A stretch of DNA of 64,000 nucleotides from Proteromonas lacertae (Eukaryota; Sar; Bigyra; Opalinata; Proteromonadidae). Positions 22,162 to 35,941 of the stretch are shown here, piece after piece. Made by a program: the position numbers and the translations under genes. The notes under the pieces were generated by a model, which saw only the letters and a program-made list of their open reading frames with translations, did not search any database and was not told the DNA's origin. Location: positions 124,001 through 188,000 of the forward strand of contig NGBS01000589.1 of assembly GCA_002245135.1 (NCBI GenBank), written 5' to 3'. Positions within the stretch are counted from its first letter, which is position 1. Each line of letters starts with the position of its first letter.

Positions 22162-22229
22162 CTTTTCTTCAATTCTATTTTGACAAATGTCTTTTTTCAC
22201 AACAAACAATCAATAATACATAAATATAA

Positions 22230-25200
22230 TTATTCAATTTTAGACATAGCAAGTGAGACTGAATAAGTTTTAAAATTAGATTCTGCAGCATAAGCACTAC
22301 TATTTAGTTGTGGTAATTTTACATTATCACCTATCTCATCTAACAAACTCTTCATTGTATTTCTATAAGAATTCAATGTCATATCATTCTTACATAATCT
22401 GAATTAAAAATAAAACCAAATTATTTAGTAAATAAAATACATATAAAAAAGATATATTCCTATTGATTTAGTGATATTTCCAAACAATAAACTCATTTCT
22501 CTCTTATCAAAAGATGGTTCTATTCCTTCTAAAGATGCTAAAAACTCATCACGATTAATAAATCCATCTTTATCACTATCAACTTCAATGAATCTACAAA
22601 TAATCCACTTTTGTTGATATTTTGATTTATCTTGATAATGATATTCATCTAATATTGATTTTATCATATTTGTCATTGTTATCCAGGTTTCTTCACTATT
22701 CTTTATATATTTATTAAATATATTTATTGGCTTTGTTATATCTCTTATTCTTCTTAACATTGGTTCAATAGGATGGTCTATTATATCATCTGTTTTACTC
22801 AAGCCAAATAATGTTCGAATTGTCATATTTACTCTTTCATATGATAAATATTCCTTATTAAACTCACCATCAACATTACTAAATATATATCCATCAGATA
22901 TTAATCTACATAGCCTACGAATATGCAATATTCTACTCAAATCTCTTGGACTTATCGTTTCTTCCAATATTTCTGAGAAGAAGTTGATTTCTTCACTCAT
23001 TTCACGATAACTACATAAACTATATATTAAATCTACTATATGTTGATCTACTAGCTTTTTAAAACCATATTTACTGTGGAATATCTTGTAGATTATATCA
23101 CCTAATCTTGTGTAATTACTATATTCATCTATCTCGAATGTATCACCTGACATTACTCTTCTAAACTCATTTTGAGTTATATTCAACTATTTACAATATA
23201 GAATAATTAATAAAGATGATTATAATATTATATACATCTTTTCTTAATGTGAATAACTTATCATCTTCAAATAGACTTTGTTCAACTTCTATCACTCCAT
23301 TTCCGATCGTTCCTTCTGCTCTATGATTCAACATAAACTTGTTAAATTCATTATTTGCTAAATCATCTAATGTTGATCTTATAAACTCTAATAATTTATT
23401 CATTTTCATTGGACCACGAATATGTAAACCTTCAGAATAAACATCAATTTTATTACTCAAATAACAATTGGTTAAATTATTCTCTAATATTTTAGGCCAT
23501 CTAAATGCTTTTCCTTTTGGTTTCCTTGGTTCTTTTGGTATTACATTATCATTATAAATATCTGAAGACATTGAATCAAGTGTATTACTAGTAACATTTC
23601 CATTTGCATTTGTTGTTGTTGTTGTGTGTTTTATATTCTTCTTTACTTCATCTATTCCTTCTTTCCAACCACTAAACTTATCTATTCATTATTATATATT
23701 ATTGTATATAATTTATACTTGTAGAATCATTATAAAATGGAGCTTTAAGTCTTTGTATCTGTTTTTCAACAGCTTTAATCTGAGGAAACATTTCATTCTT
23801 TGTTTCTGTTGAATTTTCACTATTCCTCAACAATTCATTTAATAATTTCAATTTTCTTTCAAATCTATTTTATAATAATAATAATATAAAAGTAATATAT
23901 TTATATATATACAACTCTAACATTTCACCAGGACTCATCAAATCTATATTCTTATTATTGTCATATTTTATTCCACGATTAGGAATGGCAGTATCATTCA
24001 ATTCCATATATTCACCTAATGGTATGTTACTATCATAATTATAACCACCTTTACTTCCGATTTTCAGATCATTTGGTTTATCATTCATTCTATTCTGTTG
24101 CTCTTGTTGTTGCTGTTGTCGTTGTTGATTATCACTATTCTTATCATCTCTTGATTCTTTATTATCTTTACTGTGATGTTGCTTCTTTTTATTATACTGT
24201 TTTGATGGATTATATTCAATATTTTCATCATTTTCATTATATTCATCATCATCATCATCATTATCAGTATTATCATTATCATTTCTATATTCTTTGTCAC
24301 TTGGAGATAGTCTTCTTTTACGAAGTGATGATTTTCTACTACTACTTCGACTATTACTACCACTTCTGTAAGGTTTTGCTAAATTATTCACTTTTCCATT
24401 CTTATTTCCTACATATTTACTTACTATTACTTTATTATTCTTTGATTTTTTACCCCACATTATTGGACTACAACTTACTTCTATCATATCTGGTTTTATA
24501 TAATTTTCACCACCTTTTATTACTTTACCACTTGTATTATACTCACATACACTATCACCTGCTTGAATACTTGATTCATTGCTTATTATTCCATTCTTAT
24601 CATTTCTTCTACCTTTCATATTCTTTCTGTTATTATAATTATTTGTCTTTATATTTAATGGTTTGAAGTTACTTGCACTATTCTTATTGTTTATTTCTTT
24701 TAATTCTACTTTTTCAAATGTTGTCTGCTCTTCACATTCAGGAATTAAAGCTGATGGTAGCGGTTTAATATCAGATTCTTCAATCCTTTCAAAATCAAAT
24801 ATATTACTATTCTGTTTCACTTTCTTCATTCCTTTCTTTGATTTATATAAAGACCAATATTTTTGAATAATAAATGCACTTTTACTTTCTAATCTTTTCT
24901 GTTTTTGAACTTGTTCATATGATATTTGTATACCATTTTTACCATTCTCATCCTCATCCTCATTTCCATATATGTCTGGTCTATATCCATCATCATCTTC
25001 ATCCAATTTATTCTCATTTAAATATTCAGTCTCTTTTCTCTCATGCAATATATGTAATCCACCATCTTTACTTGCTATAAATTCATTTTCTTTTAATGCT
25101 TTCTTGGCATGCTTAATGGCTAACATCTTTTCATATTTCTTTCTTTCCAAATAACCTCTCATTAACGATTGGATTGTGATTGCTGCTGATAATTTCTTTA

Positions 25201-26089
25201 ATGCAATATCTGCATATTTTGACAAATGTTTCAACTTCACTAATTGGTTTACATCCATTTCTTTTTGTTTTCTTTCTGTTAGTAGATCTTCGTGTAGTTT
25301 ATCTCTTTCTTGTCTTACTTTCTTTAATACATCTCCTAAATAACTCAATTCTTTTTCTTGTTTATTTATTAAAGCTTCATTTTCTTTAATTCGATTTTCC
25401 ATTGATTTTTCTTCATCAAAACATAACCTCATCTCATTGAATGAAAACTGTAGTGCTTTTAATAAATAGGTTATTACACTTGACATTCGATTTCTTAATG
25501 AATTAATTACTTCACCTCTTTCTCTACATTGAATTGTTACTTGACGAATTACTTCATCAAAACATACATCATACACTTTCTGCTCTTCTCTTAATTGCGT
25601 TAATATGTCGGTAAATAGTTCTTGAATGTTTATGTTCAGATTATCTTCTTCAAATTCAGGTCTTTCAGGTAATTCACAGATTAATCTGTTCATCATTCGT
25701 TTTAAATAAATAGCTTCATCTCGACTAGTTGGCTCTAATGAAGGACTTATGAATTCTTCTATAACACTAGACGTTGTAAAATCTCTTGCTAATTTTACTT
25801 CATCACTTGATACTTTTTCAGGTGAACATTCCAATGGCCTTAGTGATCTTAAATGATTAAATCTTTTAGATGCTCTGGCACTATTCCACACTCCATCAGG
25901 TCTTCTAGGTGTTTTGCCGTTTATAAATACAGTGTGAGATCTAGAGTCCAGCACCTTTCTAGGACTCAACATCTGTAAAGGTACATGTGTAATATGAGTG
26001 GGAGATTTTGGTTGTAGTTGACTTACTATTGAACCAGGTATATAATCTCTTCTTTCATTATTTTCTGGTATTTTTATTTCAATATTCAT
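22230..26089 (-). CDS. AXDND1-like axonemal dynein light chain domain protein with IQ and EF-hand
   Basis: About 1,200 aa in five exons. Residues about 150-270 (YDVCFDEVIRQVTIQCRERGEVI and the coiled coil after it) match the p28/DNALI1 axonemal dynein light chain domain, as also found in AXDND1. An IQ motif, ITIQSLMRGYLERKK, follows at about residue 310. Next come long low-complexity Lys/Asn/Asp/Gln-rich tracts (about 24050-24650), then a helical C-terminal half with a canonical EF-hand loop DSDKDGFINRDE (about 22580). Start at 26089. This is the best evidence in the window for a motile cilium. The IQ and EF-hand suggest calcium regulation. The fusion to the EF-hand region rests on splice joins at about 23187-23240, 23690-23725 and 23870. 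Confidence 0.8.
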
Positions 26090-26573
26090 CTAAATTCCTT
26101 TATAAATAAAAAAAAAAAATAAAAACAGTCAAATATGTTTGATATAAATTGTGTGGTGTAATAGTTGAACTATTACTATTCAATAACAGGTTTTTAAATG
26201 TAATATAAGTAAATTGTAAGTATACTAAAAATATACAACATTATGTTAATAAAATAGTAAAACTATTTAGACAATGTCTTTTTAATGGTTGGTATATAAT
26301 ATATAATCTTATTTTATTTCTTTAATTCAACAAAATATGATATTTTTATATTCATGTATGTTATTTGACATAATTGGAGTTAATTCTATGGTTTAATATT
26401 ATGGATTGATTATTGTTCATAATTATTGCTGTAGAATATACTTATAAGTTCTAGATTTTTCTCGAATTAAGATTAAACTATTAGAATAATTATTGATTTA
26501 AAAGAAAAGATTTGTAAGTTAGCTTGAGAGAGAATGCGATTAAATCAGATATTGCATTTGTGTTTCCTGATTA
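26090..26573. promoter_or_regulatory. Divergent intergenic region, AXDND1-like / receptor
   Basis: About 480 bp between two divergent starts. GTCAAATATGTTTGA at about 26127-26142 resembles the recurrent promoter motif and lies about 40 bp from the AXDND1-like start. Nothing coding is visible. Confidence 0.4.
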
Positions 26574-29500
26574 ATGATGAAATTTACAGTGTTATGTGTT
26601 GTCTGTATGATTAATAAAGTTATATACTAATAGTACTATGTGTTATGCCTTCATTAAGTGTTGGTGGTTTCAAATATGAGTATAATCATTTTCATTTGAA
26701 AGTTGGAGAAGAAGCTACGGTAACTAAACCAATTCATTTTAAAGAAGGCATTTATTGTGTTAATAAAAAATTACCAGAAGGTTTATCACTTGACCCAAAC
26801 ACTGGAATTATAACAGGAATACCAACTGCTGAATCAAGCGGCTATTACACCATAACATATAATGCAGGTAAAGATGATACTGCTGTCTGCAAATTAGAAA
26901 TTGTTTGTATGTTTAAATCCTTAATTTTCCTAGGTATGTCTGCTCCTGTTATAAATTGTGGTGTCTCAAAGCTTACAGCTGTATCTCTCATCAATACAAT
27001 TATAGTTTGTACTGCCACAAGTCAAATTCCTGAAGATGGTTGGTCAATCTCACCAAAAGAAGTAAAAGGTATTAGTCAAGCTGGTCCTTATTTGAAATTT
27101 GACAATTTCAATCCCCAATCCAACATGATAATAACAATAAATGCTACAAATGCAGCTGGAACTGGTAGTTTTGATATTGAAATAGTTAAAATTGAAAATC
27201 CTGAATTATATGATGGTATTTATGTTGAATTTTATGATTTGGAAACAACAAAATGTGGTGATTATCATGATAGTATTAAATTTTATGATTTCTATGAAGC
27301 TCCAATGAATGATTTGTATGGTTTGACAGATTTTGAACAATGGAAAAATAAAATGAATGTTTATATTCAAGGTAGAATTACCACATTTAAAGGGAAAATG
27401 AATGGATTTATTAATGTTACAGCAGCTGGTGAATATACATTTTACATGCAAACTGGTAATGAAATGAATGCTAGAGTGTTTATTGATGATGATGTGGTTG
27501 TATTATCAGATTGGAGTGAATGTAATAAATGGAATGATGATCCAATGAAGAAAACAGTGAAATTAGAAAAAGGTTTGAGAAGAGTGCTAATAGAATTTAT
27601 GGGAGGAGAAGGTTTAGATTTTAGATTTGCATTTGATTATTCACTTCCAGGAAGTAGTGAAAGAAAAACAATTCCATTTAAATATTCCAATTCAATTTTT
27701 AGCCCAGTAACATTTTTATCTACTGATTCATTAGAAGTAAGTTGGTTATATGATGCTTTCAGTTTAACTCCACTTCATGTTGGAAGAGGTAAAGCTGAAA
27801 GTTGTTGGATTAGTAATAATGCAGAATTACCTGAAGGATCAGAAGTAACAGTTGATGGTATAAAAGGCCATCCACAATCTGAAATGCATCAAACAGAATA
27901 TAAATTGAAATGTAAAAATGGAGATAGTGAAACAAATGAACTAACATTGAAACTTCGTGTAACAAAGAAAACGATAGAAGGAGTTCTATCTTATTATTAT
28001 AAACCTCATAATTTTGATACAAGTTTATTTACCAAATATGGACCAAGTGTAGATGGTTTAGAAGCATCTTACATTCAAAGACAAAATCAACCCTTCATTC
28101 AACAATCTGAAGAGATTTCTCATCCTGAAGGATTGAGTATAGAATTTCATGATGATTATGGTGTTTATTGGGAAGGATATCTTCATCCACAAAAAGAAGA
28201 TATTGGTATAAACAAATTCAAAGTAAGTGCTAATGGTGGTTATTGGATTTATATCAATAATAAAGTAGTATTATCTAAACCAGGAAGAAATAAGGTTGAT
28301 AATCCAAGTTATTTTGATTATAATTTAACTGATGATTCATTCTTTGTTCAAATCTATTATGTTACTCATAATGATGATGCTGCATTTACACTTTCTTGGA
28401 AGAAATTAAGTCAAACTGAAGATGATTACAGTAACTTTCTTCCATTTAGATATGTTCCAGTAAATGATTATTTTATGATGAGTCAAAGTACAGCCACTTA
28501 TCTAAAAGGTCAAGCAGTGGAAAATAAAGCTATTCCTGTAGAAAATTTTGACTGTAAAGATGTAAAAGTTAATCCTCCATTACCAGATGGTTTAGAAGCT
28601 CATTGTTCAAATAATCCATTCAATCCAGTAATAATAGCGGGAACTCCAACATCAGAAAGATTTATTGAAATGAAAGAACATGCAATAATAGTAACAAGTT
28701 CACATGATAAATATGTATCAACTACTATCCATATAGCAGTGAAACGTATATATAATTATTAGTTATAATTGATTATATAGCTGTTCAATCTCCTGATGGT
28801 TTTTATATTTTAGATATTCAAACAGGAAAGAAATATACAGATGAAATATCACTGGATGTAGGCGAATTCTATGATCTTCAATTCCATGTAGAAACTGGTG
28901 ATGTAATAGAATTTGGCATAGAGAGTCTTCCAGTTGGATTTACCTTCAGTGGTGATAGTTCTACTCTTTCTGGAAGTCCAAGAGAAGAATTAGATATGAA
29001 AATAACTGTAAATGCATATGTCAGTCATTCAATTGGTGATAATAAACAATTCCAAATTAGAATAAAAGCTAATGGCGGATGTGAAAATGGTAGAAGACAT
29101 ATATTTCATTTTAGTAATGATTTTGTTGGTAATGGACAATATCTAACGCTATCTGTTACAGCTGCAAATGGTACAAAGGTCATAGATATATTTGAAAGAC
29201 AAACAATTAGTTTACCTCGTTCATATAGTAAATGTCTTCCAGTAGATACCTATAAAATCAAATCAGGAGGAATGTTCAATCATTATTTAACAATCTATAA
29301 TGATGGTGTACGAATATATAGATATTATACAAATTCTACTAAATCTTCTTCGCATACTTTTACACTTAATACAAGTATAGTAATTAATATCATATATATT
29401 GTTTTAATAGATCCTGTTTTACCAAAGTTTGAATATACAACAAATAGTGCAACATTTTTTAAAGGAAATTAAGTGTCATTACTCCCAAGAATTGAAGCAT

Positions 29501-32500
29501 TCATAGATTATTTCACTATTACACCTTCTACATTACCAAGAGGTTTTATATTCAACAATTTGACAGGAAGAATTAATGGAACAGCTGATGAAGTTACAAA
29601 TACAACAACATATAAAATCACAGCTCATAATGATAAAGGGAAAGTTTCATTTGATATGATAATAGAAGTTATACCTGATACTCAAGAAGATGATTGTGAA
29701 AATGCTGACAAATTCTTAGTTGGATTGACATTGTATGTTGGTGATTATCATGAAGATAGACCAGCATCATACCAATTAATTAATTCAAATGATGAAATTG
29801 TGTATGAAGGACTTGCTGGGTCTTATTTTGCTGATACAGTGAATAGTATAAAAATGTGTATAACAAAAGGATGGTATACTCTGAGATTAACTGACAATAG
29901 TGGTGATGGATGGGAAAATTCAAATATTACTACATCTGCAGGAAATTCAATCATTGGAAGATATACAGTAAATCGTGTAGATAATGGTGAAGTGAATATA
30001 ACAATTGATTGTATATATATATATATATTAATCATTTAATTATTATGTTAATAGTTACGTATCTTGTTGATACACATACTGAATGGCAATTTAGTCAAGA
30101 ATATATTCCAAATTGGGAATTTAAGAATGGTTCAGTTGTATGGCCAACATCTACAATCAAAACACTTCCACAAACATCATTATCTAAACCAACATATTAT
30201 TTAAGATATTCATTATCATTCCCATATTATTTCAAATATTCAGGATATTTAATACGAATTAAACACAGATCAGGTGTTATTGTGAGAGTAAATGGAAGAG
30301 TAATATTCCGAGATAATCTACCAAATGGAGATGTAGGTCCAAATACTCCAGGAGATTCAGCTTATGATAAAGCAAGAGAAGAAAATTTCATATTACCAAT
30401 CGATGATTTAAATGAAACCGCAATTATAACTTATGAAATACATAAAAGTCCAAATGATGATAATTTCCCAAATGAAGATAAATTCTTCATATTTCCTATA
30501 GATGGAAGTAATGATGAAGATTGTATTGTATTATCACTTTATGGCGGAGGAGTGACAGATTCATCCAGTAAAAGTTATGGTAAATATGATAAATCTTCAT
30601 CTGATAAAGCCTTTGATTTATCAACTGGAACTTCCTGGATTGATTATTATGGAGATGAAGATGGTGATTCATATGCTGATTATTCATTTGGTGAAAATAA
30701 TCATTATGCCTTTAATCAATTTACAATGATAGCAGCTACTACTGCATATGACAATTATCCAATGAAAGTATCATTAACAGGTGAAACTGATTTAGAAAAA
30801 GTTGAAATAGGTTCATTAGATCCAGTTAGTTATTTGAATTTGAAGAAAAATCGCAAAGGAAGAGCCACTTTCAATGTTGATCCATACACAATGTATAAAA
30901 GTGTTAGAATTGATATCCCAGAATCTTATCGATATGATAGTGATATAGGAATGGAGATAGATAAAATAGGTTATAATTTATGTCGTACTAAGAAATGCCC
31001 TACAAATCCTATTATAGATCTTCCAGAAGGAATATCAAATACATTCTTTAAAACGAATTGTAGAACAGCAGGATTATCTGGTGAAACATATTTCTATTGT
31101 TCAAACTATGGTATTTGGATTGAAGCAAATACAACATGTAAAGAAGCACCCAAATTTATTAATACAGTAACAATTGTAATATTACAAGCAGGTTATATAT
31201 ATAAACTTGAATCGATATATGAAGTAACTGGAAATCCAGATTCTTATAGTTATAAATGTTCATCCTGTCCAGAAAATGAATTTATTCCAGGATTAGACTA
31301 TGATAAACAGACTGGTTTAATAACTGGAATGCCATATAGAGGTGGAACTTATGTAATTACATTTACTGCTTCAAATGAATATGGTTCAGGTGAATTAACA
31401 ATGACAATTGTAATAAAACCATCTAGTAGAATTGTTTTATATAAGTATACACCAGAAGTTCTTGCAGAAGTAAATCAAGAAATAATAGAACAATTATTCT
31501 GGGTAGAAAGTAACTCAAACGTTACTTACAGTGTAGACGAACTTCCAGAAGGTCTAACATTAGATTCATCAACTGGGTTTATTAAAGGCAAAGCCACTAG
31601 ACCAGTTGTAAAATTATACAATTTTAATATAAGAAATATTGATGGTGAAGAGAAAAGTAAATCTGTTCGGTTTATAATCTTAATACCGGATGAAGCAGTA
31701 ATGATTGAATCTGTAGATAAAATGGAATTAGTTTATATGATGAATTATGATAATCAATATCCAATTGTGTGTTATGCTAGAAATTCATTGACTTACAGTG
31801 TTGATATAGATTTACCATCAAATATAACATTTAATAATGCAACAGGTTGTATAAGTGGAAAAGTAACATCTCCTGTTCACTCAGCTGTTAATTATACATT
31901 CTCATGTTCAGGTGGTTATAGAACAGTCTCAAAAACAATTCCAATTTCAATAATTGAAAATGACAATCCAGTGATAATAAGTCAAAATGAATCTGTTATA
32001 TTAAGAACAGGAGTGGAATTATTCAATAATCAATTCTTTGTAGTGAGTGGTTCAAATTTAGTTTATTCAATTACTCCTACATTACCACATGGAATTACAA
32101 TGGATGCTAAAACAGGATTATTCAGTGGTTATACCAAAACAGTTAGTCGAAAAACAGCTTATACAATTAATATATCAAATGGAAAAGTGTCAATTCAATT
32201 AAAAATGTCAATCGAAGTAATAAAAAGTGATTAACCAATAATTCCTGATTCAACAGTAAAGAAAGGTGTGGAAGTAGTTACAGGAGCATTAGTTTCGATT
32301 CAATTATTTGATGTTGTTGGTGATGGTTTATCAGTTTCAGTAAATCCACCATTACCAGATGGTTTTATGATTTATTCATCTGGCTATTTGCAAGGAGTTT
32401 CTGTAGTTGATTTTTCACCACTAGATTATGTAATAACAGTAACAGATATGAATGGAAAATCAACAAGTGTGACAATCAAAATTGAATTTAAAGCAAAGAA

Positions 32501-32810
32501 ATGTCCAGAAAATGATGGTTTTCCTGAAACTCTAGTAGGAGATCAAGCAGTAATTAATTGTGGAAAAGGTAAATCTGGTTTTATAATAAGAAGATGTATT
32601 TATGCCAATGGAAATGCAATCTGGCAATCTCCAATTGATGAATGTTCAGGAAGTACAACAGGTGTTTTAATAGGAATAATAATTGGTTGTATAATTGGAG
32701 GAGGAGTTTTATTCTTAGGAGGTTATTGTGTGTTTGTTCGAGTTAGCGGGAAAAGGAAACATGTTCTAAAAACTGCTGAACAAATTGTAGATTCAGATGT
32801 GAGAATATAA
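26574..32810 (+). CDS. Giant PA14 / Ig-like / sushi-type single-pass receptor with two in-frame TAA codons
   Basis: About 2,000 aa reading through. A signal peptide (MMKFTVLCVVLLCVMPSLS) needs the first intron removed. The ectodomain has repeated cadherin-like/Ig-like units of the PEGL-x-DPxTGxIxGxP type (for example 26770-26900, 31540-31620), PA14-like carbohydrate-binding domains (about 27200-27660 and 28130-28420) and two sushi-like Cys modules (about 30990-31140, 32510-32650). A GIIIGCIIGGGVLFLGGYCV transmembrane helix and a 25-residue basic tail end it. TAA codons interrupt the frame at about 29470 and 32232, both where the domain pattern continues. GT-AG segments of 27 and 30 nt could remove them but would delete consensus residues. 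Probably a surface adhesion or sensing protein. It may be a pseudogene, or read through. Confidence 0.75.
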
Positions 32811-32998
32811 TCATTCATTAATGAACTTTATTATTATTGTTTTTTCATTTTTTTGTTTTTTCTTATCATGAATAGAAAATTTATTAATGAAAAGTGAGGT
32901 TCAGAATTTTCCATCCTTTTCTTGATTCTCATTTTGTTGTTTTAACACAATACAATAATATAAACAAAATAAACAACATCAGAAAATATTAAACAATC

Positions 32999-34135
32999 TC
33001 ATACACTCTCATTAAAGCCAGCAGCTTTCATCATTATCAAAGCATTTTCGATTTCATCACTTTCAACACTTTTATCTTTCTTCAATGCTTCAATATAAAA
33101 TTTATAAGCTAAACCATCAGGTTTTATTCCTTTTCTTTCCATTTCTAACCATAACTCTCGAGCTTCAACAGCATTATGCACTACTTTTAGTTTTTCACCA
33201 TATTGCCATAATAATGCTGTTTTATTACTACTCCAAAATCTTTCTGCCATTGTTAAATCACTCACATTATTATTCATCTCATTATTTATATTATATTTAC
33301 CTTCACCCCATGTTTTTGTTAAATCTTCATTATTATAATATCCAGTTTCGTAGATTACTCCTCGTTTAACCATCATATTCCAACCATCATATCTACCTGT
33401 TCCACCTTTACTGAATGGTTTTAAACTATTGACAATTATTATCGTTTCTTTGTGACATAATAATTTACTACTTAATATATCATTACAAACATCATCTACA
33501 TAGATTGAACCATCAATAAATATCATATCAACTTTACATTCTGGATTTAATTCATGATATGTGTTTATACAATTCGAAGAATTTCCAAATAATAATAAAT
33601 GACGATTATTATATTTATTATCAAGTTTGGGTTTTATGAAATTACTCACAGTTTCATTCAAACTATTATCTATACTTATCACTTTTATATCATCTCGAAT
33701 ACTTAGTAATACATCACTAACATGACCATAATAAAAACCAATTTCTAAAATCGTTTGGATTTGAGGATTATTGTTTAATAGAGTTTTAAAGTATTTTATG
33801 TGATCTTCACAGATGAAATATCTATCCTTCAAATTTATTGACTTCAATGTTAAATATTCATCAAATTCTTTGTCATACTCGTTCAATATTGGCAAAGGCT
33901 TTGATTGTTCTATTCAAATATATATTACTCACTATAATACTCTTTTGACTTTTGGGCTTTTTCAGCATGGAAGGTTGAATAAAATTTTGCTTTCTTTTCA
34001 TAGCATTGCTATTATTTGTTTGGTTAGTAGTCTGTTGAACTGGCTGCTGCATCTATACAAAATACATCACAACACAAATATAAATAAACATACTTTGCTT
34101 TTAATTTTATCGAATAAAGACTGATTTTTATTCAT
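32999..34135 (-). CDS. Class I SAM-dependent methyltransferase with C-terminal PPR-like motif
   Basis: About 350 aa in three exons, starting MNKNQSLFDKIKSK. A basic, Gln/Asn-rich N-terminal tail of about 55 aa precedes the Rossmann fold: ILEIGFYYGHVSDVLLSI (SAM-binding loop), VISIDNS (acidic residue after strand 2) and DMIFIDGS (Methyltransf_24-like). The last 90 residues contain EARELWLEMERKGIKPDG-AYKFYIEAL and a second weaker copy, which looks like pentatricopeptide repeats. PPR domains bind organellar RNA in known proteins, so an RNA substrate is possible. The second intron is taken as GTATTATAG...TTTGAATAG, the only choice that keeps frame. It is divergent from the UFD1 gene by 92 bp. Confidence 0.72.
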
Positions 34136-34227
34136 TTCTTTTTTTTGTTAATAAAACGTCTATTTTTTATTTATTCAAAATAGAATTTATTCTTCTTCAT
34201 ATTTCTACATTGAAGTATTAAAGAAGT

Positions 34228-35941
34228 ATGGCAACTAACAAAAAATGGGAATTTCAGGCTAGAAAACTTGTAGAATATGGAAAATACGATGTAACAATGG
34301 AATATAGTGATAAAGGAATCATTGATGAGTCTCTTATCGAAGTAATTATGAATTTGGATATACCAGAACCATGGACATTTAAAGCGGTGAATATTGCAAC
34401 AGAAGGAACAGAATATGAGAAAGTAGTGTATTTTGGTGTTGCTTCATTTGATACAATAAAACCGGATTGTTTTTTACCCAGAGTATAATATTTATAGAAT
34501 ATATAATGAAATAGAGACTGATACGAGAATTACAGTTCCGAGACACTTCTTCCTTTGTAACTGTAAGTCCAGTGATAGATCCTTTACCAAAAGGCAGATA
34601 TTGTAAATTGAAACCTCAGAATGATCGATTTTTAGATTTATTGAATGAATTAGGTGCAAAAGTGTTATTAGAGCAATTATTGAAGACTTATTCAGTATTG
34701 CAGTTAAACCAACATATAGAGTTATGTCATGATAAAATAGTGTATTTATTACAAGTGACTGAATTAAAACCAGATAATGTCGTGTTGATAAGAGATACAG
34801 ATTTAGAGGTAGAATTTGATGAAGCTGACGTATATATATCATATAATATATTAGAATAAAATGATTACTCCTCAAACTCCAATTACACCAAATCCCTTTG
34901 TTATGAGTAGTTCAACTCCAATGATATCTCCATCACCATCTGCATCTGAATATGATTACATTATAACCGATAGTGATGGTGAAAATATCGTAATAAATGG
35001 TGAAGATTTACCAAAAACGAAGGTAATGAAGCATAAGGATAGAATATTGAAGTATATTATTATTATTATTATATAGAAATAAATCAACTAATAGTTTAAC
35101 TGGTGAAATAAGTGATAGTAATATCCAACAACCATCGCCAACATCACCACATCAACAATTCCAATCACTTCCATCAACATCATCATCATCATCATCATCA
35201 ACTGATAATAATAGTGATGATATTGCAGTAGAAGGATTATTACTTCCAACTACAACACCCACTGATTCAAAACAATGCAATCACTGTCTTCATTATATAC
35301 CAAATAATACATATGAAATGCATGAATTAAGATGTAGTAAGAATGCAAATTATAAAGGAATAATCTGTAGTATATGTAATAGAGTAATTGCAATAAGTGA
35401 TGAAGATAAACATATTCATTGTAAATTTTGTAATAATTTATATACAAAATCAACAATTGAACCACATATTTTATTATCTCATGAAAAGTTAAAGTGTGGA
35501 AAATGTAAGAAAGAGTTTACTGGAGGTGAAGAATACATATTTCATTCATCAAATATGAAAGTTTGTCCTGTATGTGAATTGAAATTATTAGATTGTGAAT
35601 ATGATGAACATTTTTCATATTGTGCTTCTAAAACAATGAGATGCGATTATTGTAGAAAATATATTACTTTTATGATGATTGAAGAACATTTTTATAAATG
35701 TCATAAAGGTAAAGAGTGTCCAGTAAAATTTGGTATTTTCAATCCTGAAAATGAAATAGAAGAAGAAGATGATGACGAAAAATCCAATGAACATGAAGAT
35801 GATGAAGATAATTCAAATGATAATGATGAAAGTAGTGATGATGATAAGAGTAGTGATAAAAATAGCGAAGAAAATGAATATGATGATGTGAAGAGTGAGA
35901 AATCAAGTGAGAAATCAAGCGATCCTGAAGATTCTGATTAA
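34228..35941 (+). CDS. UFD1-domain protein with C2H2/TRAF-type zinc fingers
   Basis: About 545 aa in four exons. The N-terminal half has the UFD1 double-psi-barrel pattern: IEVIMNLDIPEPWTFK, FGVASFD, then LPKGRYCKLKPQNDRFLDLL, QHIELCHDKIVYLLQVTELKP and DLEVEFDEAD. A Ser/Pro/Asn-rich linker (about 34860-35230) joins to a Cys/His-rich region (about 35270-35720) with five or six C-x2-C...H-x3-5-H/C fingers. An acidic Ser/Asp tail ends it. The same UFD1 plus zinc-finger order occurs in plant proteins described as PRLI-interacting factor K-like. UFD1 cores bind Cdc48/p97 adaptors and ubiquitin, so a role in ubiquitin-dependent extraction is likely; substrates unknown. Confidence 0.8.

Noticed and set aside
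24019-24666. Plus-strand 215-codon ORF rich in Tyr/His
   Set aside because: It is the antisense shadow of the low-complexity part of the AXDND1-like gene.
26574-32810. Nuclear code change with TAA as glutamine
   Set aside because: Many confidently bounded genes here (kinesin, Rab11, EMC7, FKBP) end at TAA at the expected length, so TAA is a normal stop.
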